Shown piece by piece: positions 1 through 5,159 of a stretch of 6,228 nt of DNA; within the stretch, counting starts at the first letter, position 1, and every line of letters starts with the position of its first letter. Origin of the DNA: Candidatus Woesearchaeota archaeon (GTDB taxonomy: Archaea; Nanobdellota; Nanobdellia; Woesearchaeales; UBA10216); contig JAHFTU010000080.1 in assembly GCA_023269295.1 (NCBI GenBank), positions 1 to 6,228 on the forward strand. The letters run 5' to 3'. A program made the position numbers and the translations under genes. The notes below the pieces were generated by a model that did not search any database, was not told the DNA's origin, and saw only the letters and a list, made by a program, of their open reading frames with translations.

Positions 1-812
1 GCCAGGAAGCCCACTGCCCTAACATGTCAGAGTGCTGGAGCGGCGGCACCGCAACTTTCATGGTGCTTGGCGACACTTGCACGAGGGGCTGCAAATTCTG
101 TGCCGTTAAGACAGGCAATCCAAAGGGCGTTGTGAACGAGGCCGAGCCGTTCATGCTTGGGCAGTGCGTCAGGGAGATGAACAGCCTGGGCACAGGCGAG
201 AAGATGGACTATATCGTGATAACTTCAGTTGACAGGGATGATTTGCCTGACCAGGGTGCTGTGCATTTTGCAAACTGCATCAGGGAGGTAAAGAACGCTG
301 TCCCTGGCATAATGGTTGAGGTTCTCACTCCTGATTTTCGCGGCAGCAGGGAATGCATCAGGACCATAGTTGACGCAAATCCTGATGTCTTTGACCACAA
401 TGTTGAGACAGTCAGGCGGCTGCAGCGCCAGGTTCGGGACCCGAGGGCAAATTATGAGCAGTCTCTCTCGGTTTTGGCGGCGGTTAAGGAAATGAGCCCG
501 AAAATTTTCACAAAATCATCTCTGATGCTTGGCCTGGGTGAGACAGATGACGAAATTGTTGCCGCAATGAAGGACTTGCGAGCCATTGGCGTTGACATTC
601 TTACTCTTGGCCAGTACCTGAGGCCAAGCAGCTGGCACCTTGCTGTTGCCGAGTATGTTTCTCCAGAAAAGTTTAATAAGCTGAAGCTCACCGGTGAAAG
701 CCTGGGATTCAAGTACGTCGCCGCAGGCCCTTTTGTCAGGAGTTCCTACAGGGCGGGCGAGCTTTTCGTGAAGAATGTTTTGAAGCAAAAGCAAAACGAG
801 GCGTCAAATTAA
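1..812 (+). CDS. lipA: Lipoyl synthase LipA (5' end outside window)
   Basis: Radical-SAM enzyme that inserts two sulfurs into the octanoyl group on lipoyl domains. The reading frame is open from base 3 to the TAA at 810-812, so the ATG at 24 is internal and the true start lies upstream. Residues before that ATG read QEAHCPN, and with MSECW they match the auxiliary [4Fe-4S] cluster motif C-x4-C-x5-C. The first Cys would be the codon whose last two bases, gc, open the window. The radical-SAM motif CTRGCKFC (CxxxCxxC) follows. Family blocks include HNVETVRRLQRQVRDPRA, the GLGETDDE region, LTLGQYLRPS, and the C-terminal RSSYRAGE, whose RSSY serine is an auxiliary-cluster ligand. About 270 residues are present; full-length proteins are about 290-320. 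It ends 1 bp before the E1 alpha start, in an operon with the complex that needs its product. Identification is secure. Confidence 0.96.
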   Translation, partial: QEAHCPNMSECWSGGTATFMVLGDTCTRGCKFCAVKTGNPKGVVNEAEPFMLGQCVREMNSLGTGEKMDYIVITSVDRDDLPDQGAVHFANCIREVKNAVPGIMVEVLTPDFRGSRECIRTIVDANPDVFDHNVETVRRLQRQVRDPRANYEQSLSVLAAVKEMSPKIFTKSSLMLGLGETDDEIVAAMKDLRAIGVDILTLGQYLRPSSWHLAVAEYVSPEKFNKLKLTGESLGFKYVAAGPFVRSSYRAGELFVKNVLKQKQNEASN

Positions 813-813
813 A

Positions 814-1890
814 ATGGTGGAGAAAGTTCTGAAGTCTTTTGGCGTAAAATACTTGCAGGTTCTGGATGAGAATAGCAAGCCGGATGCCAGGCTCATGCCA
901 AAGCTCTCGCCAAAACAGCTTGTTGAGCTCTACAGCACGATGGTGCTGTGCAGGAGGTTTGACGAAAAAGCCCTCATCCTGCAGCGGCAGGGAAGGCTGG
1001 GGACTTATGCCTCGTTTCTCGGCCAGGAAGCAGCCCAGATTGGCACGGCTTATGCTTTGGCTAGGGAGGACTGGACTTTCCCGACTTACCGTGATTCAGC
1101 TCTTTTAATAGCCCACAGCATGCCAATGGTAAGCCTGCTGCAGTATTTTGGCGGTGACGAGCGCGGCAGCATCCCGCCGAAAGGCGTCAACAATTTCCCG
1201 ATTTCAATACCCGTGGGAACACAGGGCCTTCACGCTGTTGGGGCTGCAATGGCTGCCACGATCCAGGGCAAAAAGTTTGCCACAGTTGCCTGCCTTGGCG
1301 ACGGCGCTTCTTCAGAGGGCGACATGAACGAGGCGTTTAATTTTGCCGGAGTTTTCAAGGCGCCTGTAATTTTCCTGTGCCAGAACAACCAGTACGCAAT
1401 TTCTGTTCCTGTGAAGCAGCAGACCGCTGCCGAGACAATCGCGCAGAAGGCCATCGCGTTCGGCTTTGAGGGCGTCAGGGTGGATGGCAATGACGTGCTG
1501 GCAGTTTATTCAGCTGCCTCTGCTGCCTTGAAAAAAGCCCGCAGTGGCGGAGGCCCGACGCTGATTGAGTGCTTCACTTACCGCATAAGCAATCACACCA
1601 CAAGCGATGACGCTTCAAGGTACAGGCCTGACTCCGAGGTCAAGGAGTGGCAGAAAAAGGATCCTGTTATCCGGCTGCGAAAGTTCCTCGTGGCAAAGAA
1701 ATTATGGAATGATAAAAAAGAAGCGCAGCTTTTGGCTGGTGTTGATAAGCAGGTTTCTGATGCTGTTACCAAGTACGAATCAATACCTGCCCCGCAGGTT
1801 GAGGACGTGTTCAAATATACCTACTCTGAAATGCCGCAGTCTTTGAAGGAGCAGCTCGATGACTACAGGCGGCTGATGGAAGGAAAATAA
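814..1890 (+). CDS. pdhA: Pyruvate (2-oxoacid) dehydrogenase E1 component, alpha subunit
   Basis: Forms the alpha2beta2 thiamine-diphosphate (ThDP) decarboxylase with the next gene's product, decarboxylating pyruvate or a related 2-oxoacid and reductively acylating the E2 lipoyl group. The protein has 358 residues, normal for the family. The ThDP/Mg motif is intact: GDG at 162-164 and NN at 191-192. Other family blocks are RRFDEKALILQRQGRLGTY (47-65), FPTYRDSALL (89-98) and the active-site loop YRISNHTTSDDASRYR (256-271), which contains the conserved His and SDD. The N-terminal FGVKYLQVLDEN resembles Gram-positive-type PdhA, which supports this ATG. The start lies 1 bp after the lipA stop without a strong Shine-Dalgarno site, so translational coupling is likely. 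Substrate preference cannot be read from sequence with certainty: some archaeal complexes of this type, as in Thermoplasma, act on branched-chain 2-oxoacids. Confidence 0.95.
   Translation: MVEKVLKSFGVKYLQVLDENSKPDARLMPKLSPKQLVELYSTMVLCRRFDEKALILQRQGRLGTYASFLGQEAAQIGTAYALAREDWTFPTYRDSALLIAHSMPMVSLLQYFGGDERGSIPPKGVNNFPISIPVGTQGLHAVGAAMAATIQGKKFATVACLGDGASSEGDMNEAFNFAGVFKAPVIFLCQNNQYAISVPVKQQTAAETIAQKAIAFGFEGVRVDGNDVLAVYSAASAALKKARSGGGPTLIECFTYRISNHTTSDDASRYRPDSEVKEWQKKDPVIRLRKFLVAKKLWNDKKEAQLLAGVDKQVSDAVTKYESIPAPQVEDVFKYTYSEMPQSLKEQLDDYRRLMEGK
1878..1884 (+). promoter_or_regulatory. Ribosome binding site of E1 beta
   Basis: The purine tract GGAAGGA ends 8 nt before the ATG at 1893 and sits inside the last codons of E1 alpha. 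It is the clearest Shine-Dalgarno-like site in the operon. It favours the ATG at 1893, although the ATG three codons downstream (1902) is also a reasonable start, since the family homology begins around MNLVQAVN. Confidence 0.45.
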
Positions 1891-1892
1891 AA

Positions 1893-2861
1893 ATGGTCAC
1901 CATGAATTTAGTGCAGGCAGTGAACTCAGGGCTGAAGTGCGCCATGGCCGATGACAAGAGGGTTGTTGTGCTTGGCGAGGACGTAGGCGCTGATGGCGGC
2001 GTGTTCCGCGCAAGCGATGGCCTGCTCAGGCAGTTTGGAAAGGGCAGGGTCATGGACACTCCCCTTGCCGAGTCAGGCATTGTTGGAGTCTCGATAGGGA
2101 TGGCTGTTGCTGGCTTGCGGCCTGTGCCTGAAATACAGTTTTCCGGTTTTCTTTCCATGGCTTTTGCGCAGCTCGTGAACCACGCTGCAAGGATAAGGAT
2201 GAGGAGCCGGGGAGCTTTTACATGCCCGCTTGTCATCAGGACGCCTTACGGAGGAGGAATTCGCGCGTTGGAGCACCATTCAGAGAGCATGGAAGCTGTT
2301 TTCTCGCATGTGCCTGGCATTAAGGTTGTAATCCCTTCCTCGCCTTACGATGCAAAAGGGCTTCTCATGAGCGCAATAAAGGATGATAATCCTGTTGTTT
2401 TTATGGAGCCGAGCAGGCTTTACCGCGCTGTGAAGGAGGATGTGCCGGAAAATTCTTATACTGTTCCGATTGGGAAAGCCAAGGTAGTCAAGGAAGGCAG
2501 CGCAGTTACAGTGATTAGTTGGGGCTCGATGCTGCAGCAGGCAAAGCTCGCCCTGAGCCACACTGATGTTGACTGCGAGCTCATTGATTTGAGAACGCTT
2601 AAGCCTCTTGACACTGACACAATAATTGTCTCTGTCAAAAAGACAGGGCGCTGCGTGATTGTGCAGGAGGCGCCAAGGACAGGCGGCTTTGCAAGCGAAA
2701 TCATAGCTGTTATTAATGACAAGGCACTGCTCAGCCTTAAGGCGCCCGTAAGCAGGGTGGCAGGCTTTGACACCGGCTTCCCGCTGTACAAGCTTGAGGA
2801 CCACTACCTTCCGAGCATAGAACGGATTGTTGCTGCGATTGAGGCAACCGTGAATTATTAA
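1893..2861 (+). CDS. pdhB: Pyruvate (2-oxoacid) dehydrogenase E1 component, beta subunit
   Basis: Beta subunit of the E1 heterotetramer. It supplies the pyrimidine-binding half of the ThDP site and helps dock E1 on the E2 core. The protein has 322 residues, typical for the family. Visible family signatures are VVVLGEDVGADGGVFRAS (24-41), PLAESGIVG (57-65) with catalytic Glu60 that activates ThDP, the EHHSE block (127-131) with the active-site His, DLRTLKPLD (232-240) in the C-terminal transketolase domain, RTGGFASEI (262-270) and the terminal YLPSIERI. No key residue is missing. The gene starts 2 bp after the E1 alpha stop and ends 11 bp before E2, so the three are surely co-transcribed. As for E1 alpha, pyruvate is the default substrate call, but a branched-chain or acetoin-type complex is not excluded. 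Confidence 0.95.
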   Translation: MVTMNLVQAVNSGLKCAMADDKRVVVLGEDVGADGGVFRASDGLLRQFGKGRVMDTPLAESGIVGVSIGMAVAGLRPVPEIQFSGFLSMAFAQLVNHAARIRMRSRGAFTCPLVIRTPYGGGIRALEHHSESMEAVFSHVPGIKVVIPSSPYDAKGLLMSAIKDDNPVVFMEPSRLYRAVKEDVPENSYTVPIGKAKVVKEGSAVTVISWGSMLQQAKLALSHTDVDCELIDLRTLKPLDTDTIIVSVKKTGRCVIVQEAPRTGGFASEIIAVINDKALLSLKAPVSRVAGFDTGFPLYKLEDHYLPSIERIVAAIEATVNY

Positions 2862-2872
2862 TGTGAAATAAA

Positions 2873-4162
2873 ATGGCTTACGAGTTTCGTTTTCCGGACG
2901 TCGGGCAGGGAATTACAGAGGGAGTGATAGTCAAATGGCACGTCAGGGAGGGCGATGCTGTGAAGGACGACCAGATTCTCGTTGAGATTGAGACCGACAA
3001 AGCAGTTGTTGAGGTTCCAAGCCCTAAAAGCGGCATTGTCCTAATGCGCCACACAAGCAAGGAAGGCCAGAGAATCAATGTTGGCGATGTTATCGTTGCC
3101 ATTGGCCAGAAAGGCGAGAAGTATGTTCCTGGAAAAGCAGTTTCTTCTGCTATGCCAGTCCCTGGCGCTTCTAATGAAAAGAAAAAAGATGCAGGCGCAG
3201 TTGTTGGCTTCCTTCCTGGCTCAATGTCCGAAGTTGACAAGGGCATCTTTGTCATGCCGGCAGTGAGGCGGCTCGCAGCAGAGCTTAAGGTTAACCTGCC
3301 AGCAGTAAAGGGCAGCGGCCCAGGCGGCAGGGTTACTGAGGATGACGTGAGGAAAGCAGCCGGAGTCTCAACAACTGTAACAACGCTTCAAGCAGGCGCA
3401 GTGAAACCACAATCAGAGGAGCCTCAAATCAAAGTCACAAAGAAATACGATTTCTGGGGAATGGTCAGGAGAGAGCCCTTTAAAGGTGTCAGGAAAGCAA
3501 CTGCGGAGAAGATGTCGCTTTCGGCTTCAAAGACTGCCGCTGTCACAAACATGGACGAGGCAGACATCACAGACCTTTCAGGAGTGAGGGAAAAAGCAAA
3601 AGCAGCTGCGGATAAGAAAGGCATAAAGCTGACTTTCCTTGCATTCATAATCAAGGCCGTTGTTGAATCGATGAGGAAGCCCGTGCACAACATGGTCAAC
3701 AGCTCGCTTGATGAGGCAGCGCAGGAAGTTGTGATTAAGGACTACTTTAACATCGGGTTTGCAGTTGCCACTGATGCAGGCCTGCTGGTTCCTGTTGTCA
3801 AGGGCGTCAATGCCAAAAGCATCCTTGCAATCGCAGGCGAAGTCCAGCAGCTGGCAGAAAAAGCCCGCAGCAGGAAGCTTGACATGGCTGACATGATGGG
3901 CGGCACGTTCACGATAAGCAACATCGGCTCAATCGGCGGCACGTTCTTCACTCCAATCATCAACTATCCGGAAGCAGCAATTCTCGGAGTTGGCAAGATT
4001 GCTGACAAGCCTGTTGTCAGGGACGGCAAAATCGTGGGAAGAAAAATCCTGCCCCTTTCATTAACATACGACCACCGCCTGATTGACGGCGCGCAGGCAG
4101 CGGCGTTCCTGAATACGGTAATCAGTTATTTAGAAAATCCTAAGAATCTGCCAGTTGAATGA
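2873..4162 (+). CDS. pdhC: Dihydrolipoamide acyltransferase (E2) of the 2-oxoacid dehydrogenase complex
   Basis: Core subunit that carries the swinging lipoyl arm and transfers the acyl group to CoA. Its 429 residues show the full modular order. One lipoyl domain (about 1-78) has the lipoylation motif ETDKAVVE, with Lys43 as the modified residue. A linker (80-125) follows. The peripheral-subunit-binding domain (about 127-163) contains VMPAVRRLAAEL and GPGGRVTEDDV and holds E1/E3. A second linker precedes the catalytic acyltransferase domain (about 198-429), which ends with the active-site motif HRLIDG (401-406), His and Asp present. The linkers are less Ala/Pro-rich than in many bacterial E2s. 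The usual DVGEG near the N-terminus reads DVGQG, a conservative change. Lys43 is the expected target of both LipA and LplA-LplB encoded here. GTGA lies 7 nt before the ATG as a weak ribosome site. No E3 gene follows. Confidence 0.95.
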   Translation: MAYEFRFPDVGQGITEGVIVKWHVREGDAVKDDQILVEIETDKAVVEVPSPKSGIVLMRHTSKEGQRINVGDVIVAIGQKGEKYVPGKAVSSAMPVPGASNEKKKDAGAVVGFLPGSMSEVDKGIFVMPAVRRLAAELKVNLPAVKGSGPGGRVTEDDVRKAAGVSTTVTTLQAGAVKPQSEEPQIKVTKKYDFWGMVRREPFKGVRKATAEKMSLSASKTAAVTNMDEADITDLSGVREKAKAAADKKGIKLTFLAFIIKAVVESMRKPVHNMVNSSLDEAAQEVVIKDYFNIGFAVATDAGLLVPVVKGVNAKSILAIAGEVQQLAEKARSRKLDMADMMGGTFTISNIGSIGGTFFTPIINYPEAAILGVGKIADKPVVRDGKIVGRKILPLSLTYDHRLIDGAQAAAFLNTVISYLENPKNLPVE

Positions 4163-4164
4163 AC

Positions 4165-4665
4165 TCATAATCTCTCGCTTACTTCCACAGCATCACCGCC
4201 GAAATCATAATACGCGCTTTTGTATTTTCCGGAATTTCTGACGTGGTGGAGGTAATTGGTAACATCGTGTTTGAACATCTTGACATTGTCAGCAACAATA
4301 ACAGCTTTCCCGTAAAGCAGGCTGTTCTTTTCCAGCAGCAGCAAATAATCCAGGTACTCGTTCTTTGCCGCGTCTATGAAAACAAAATCAAACTTTCCTT
4401 TAAGCTTTGGTATGGTTTTCAATGCCTGTCCGACAACTATCTCTGCCCTGCTTAGCATTCCCGCTTCCATCAGATTATTTTCGGCAACTGCCGCTGTGTC
4501 TGGATTTAGCTCCAAAGTTACCAGCTTTCCCTGCGGCGGCAGATTCCTTATTATCCTTATTGCTGAATACCCGACCAGTGTCCCTATCTCAAGAGCCCGT
4601 TTTGGCTTTTTCTTTTTTACAGCTTTTTCAAGCAGCTCTCCCTTGACATCGCCAATTATTGGCAA
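4165..4665 (-). CDS. Class I SAM-dependent O-methyltransferase (COMT-like); start uncertain
   Basis: Small Rossmann-fold methyltransferase of the O-methyltransferase (Methyltransf_3/COG4122) type; the acceptor cannot be inferred. The coordinates use a TTG start, giving 166 residues. Motif I ALEIGTLVGYSA (24-35) binds SAM, and Glu52 in TLELN should bind its ribose. FIDAAKNEYLDYL (97-109) and ADNV (125-128) match the metal/catholic-acceptor site of catechol-type enzymes (Asp98, Asp126, Asn127). The end GGDAVEVSERL is typical of the family. The frame stays open upstream to 4719, encoding KVLEEIERTAQTRFLPIIG just before the family core, and this looks like the expected N-terminal helix. That frame has no ATG or GTG between the TAA at 4720-4722 and the TTG. 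The ATG at 4713-4715 is one base out of frame, so either a frameshift or a non-AUG start must be invoked. Its stop is 2 bp from the E2 stop (convergent). Confidence 0.85.
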   Translation of the reverse strand: MPIIGDVKGELLEKAVKKKKPKRALEIGTLVGYSAIRIIRNLPPQGKLVTLELNPDTAAVAENNLMEAGMLSRAEIVVGQALKTIPKLKGKFDFVFIDAAKNEYLDYLLLLEKNSLLYGKAVIVADNVKMFKHDVTNYLHHVRNSGKYKSAYYDFGGDAVEVSERL

Positions 4666-4736
4666 GAACCTTGTCTGTGCAGTTCTCTCGATTTCTTCCA
4701 GAACTTTGTTGGCATTATTTTATTCACGCCTTTCAA

Positions 4737-4746
4737 TTTTATAAAG
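4737..4746 (-). promoter_or_regulatory. TATA-like box upstream of the methyltransferase
   Basis: On the minus strand the site reads CTTTATAAAA. Its centre is about 25 nt upstream of 4715-4719, the usual TATA-to-start distance in archaea, which would make a leaderless or nearly leaderless mRNA beginning at the out-of-frame ATG (4715). The box is almost palindromic (TTTTATAAAG on the plus strand), so it could also drive rightward transcription into the structured region. Assigned from sequence and spacing only. Confidence 0.45.
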
Positions 4747-4786
4747 TTATTGAGCAAACATAGTCGTAATGCAAAAATGAAGAAAT

Positions 4787-4835
4787 CGGGTTCCAGAACA
4801 CGGTACCTGAACCCGAAGGTTAGCTCCCAAGGCCA
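4787..4835. ncRNA. Candidate structured element 1, partial relative of the tRNA-like element
   Basis: A strong hairpin is formed by CGGGTT (4787-4792) with AACCCG (4810-4815) and CAG (4794-4796) with CTG (4807-4809), leaving one bulged C and the loop AACACGGTAC. An alternative fold pairs AACC (4810-4813) with GGTT (4818-4821) around CGAA. It is followed by TCCCAAGGCCA. Two blocks are shared in the same order with the element at 5038-5149: CAG-R-ACACGGTACCTG and CCCAAGGCCA. The middle and both ends differ. No acceptor stem or T-arm is visible, so it is a degenerate copy or a separate RNA built from the same modules. By similarity it would be on the plus strand; the promoter at 4857-4870 would instead read it on the minus strand. 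Function unknown. Confidence 0.4.
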
Positions 4836-4856
4836 AACTTAATTAAGCAAGACTTA

Positions 4857-4870
4857 TATTTAAATCTTTC
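4857..4870 (-). promoter_or_regulatory. BRE/TATA-like promoter, leftward
   Basis: The minus strand reads GAAAGA followed by TTTAAATA (4864-4857), a good match to an archaeal BRE plus TATA box. Expected start is about 24-26 nt downstream, near 4835, exactly where structured element 1 begins on this strand. A transcript from here would run through element 1 and a T-rich stretch (4774-4786 region) into the methyltransferase, giving it a structured leader of roughly 120 nt. The plus strand through the same bases (TTATATTTAAA) is also TATA-like, so direction is uncertain. Confidence 0.4.
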
Positions 4871-4873
4871 GTC

Positions 4874-4956
4874 AGAATTTTTCTAAATTTTCAGAAAATT
4901 TCCGCTTTTAGCGTCAAATTTTGAAGAATATTCGGTCCGGCCGGTAATCCTTACGG
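4874..4956. repeat. Chain of small palindromes in an AT-rich spacer
   Basis: Five inverted repeats follow one another: AGAA/TTCT (4874-4884), the perfect 17-nt palindrome AAATTTTC-A-GAAAATTT (4885-4901), CGCT-TTT-AGCG (4903-4913), CAAA-T-TTTG (4915-4923) and CC(G)GTAA-TCC-TTACGG (4941-4956). CCGGCCGG lies at 4937-4944. No ORF or known motif explains the block. The 17-nt palindrome is the least likely to be chance and, lying just upstream of the leftward promoter, could be an operator. The shorter ones are individually weak. Confidence 0.4.
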
Positions 4957-5021
4957 AGATGTTAGAATAATTGCGTGAATTTGAGGGCAAGGCATATCAA
5001 TTCAGATTCTTAATTTTGTGT

Positions 5022-5037
5022 TGCAGCTTCGGCTGCA
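5022..5037 (+). other. UUCG-tetraloop hairpin abutting the tRNA-like element
   Basis: TGCAGC and GCTGCA form a perfect 6-bp stem closed by the extra-stable cUUCGg tetraloop. It ends at the base next to the outer stem of the tRNA-like element, so the two could stack in one transcript. The UUCG loop is stable in this orientation (plus strand), which mildly supports rightward transcription. The minus strand would give a CGAA loop. Confidence 0.5.
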
Positions 5038-5149
5038 TGTGCCGGGCAGGCAGGACACGGTACCTGCAGTCGTCTGAAAAACGACTGGCCCCCAAGGCCA
5101 TCAGGGTTCAAAACCTCTATAGGAGGCGCAGTTCCCTGGCCCGGCGCAT
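5038..5149 (+). ncRNA. Class II tRNA-like RNA, anticodon loop reading GAA, T-arm interrupted
   Basis: The sequence folds as a cloverleaf with few unpaired bases. The acceptor is GCCGGGC (5041-5047) with GCCCGGC (5139-5145), extendable to 10 bp. Two linker bases AG precede a D-arm, GCAGG/CCTGC (5050-5067), with G18-G19-like GG in the loop. The anticodon stem is GTCGT/ACGAC (5069-5085) with the 7-nt loop CTGAAAA: U33, anticodon GAA, A37. The long variable arm is GGCC-CCCAA-GGCC (5087-5099). The T-stem is CAGGG/CCCTG (5102-5106, 5134-5138). The T-loop holds 27 nt instead of 7. Removing 20 nt (for example 5113-5132) restores TTCAAAT and gives an 86-nt molecule, normal for class II. Discriminator G at 5146; CCA is not encoded. 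G73 and the arm resemble tRNA-Ser, but GAA is a Phe anticodon, and position 8 is A instead of U. It could be a tRNA with an intron, a pseudo-tRNA, or a new tRNA-like RNA. Confidence 0.5.
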
Positions 5150-5150
5150 A

Positions 5151-5158
5151 TCTCTTTT
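5151..5158 (+). terminator. T-rich tract after the tRNA-like element
   Basis: TCTCTTTT follows the 3' strand of the acceptor stem by a few bases. Archaeal RNA polymerase commonly stops at short T-rich tracts, so this could end a rightward transcript of the tRNA-like element just before the convergent lplA stop. The tract is short and weak. Confidence 0.3.
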
Positions 5159-5159
5159 G

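Noticed and set aside
24..26. ATG as the start of lipA
   Set aside because: The frame is open to the window edge and the upstream codons encode conserved cluster-ligand sequence (EAHCPN), so this Met is internal.
2280..2804. Minus-strand 174-codon ORF opposite E1 beta
   Set aside because: Antisense shadow of a well-conserved gene in a codon-biased region; no start context or domain.
4376..4744. Plus-strand ORFs opposite the methyltransferase
   Set aside because: They mirror the coding strand of a clear methyltransferase and have no family motifs of their own.
4807..4828. Resemblance to a 5S rRNA segment (GAACCCGAAGGTTAGCTCC)
   Set aside because: Only a short similarity; there is no surrounding 5S helix I or helix IV/V and the spacing does not fit a ~120-nt 5S fold.
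5041..5145. tRNA read on the minus strand
   Set aside because: The same stems form, but on the minus strand the loops lack U33, GG in the D-loop and TTCRA in the T-loop. All diagnostic bases are on the plus strand.
4720..5159. RNase P RNA, SRP RNA, CRISPR array or insertion sequence in the spacer
   Set aside because: The conserved RNase P and SRP core motifs are absent, there are no regularly spaced repeats, and there is no transposase or terminal inverted repeat pair.
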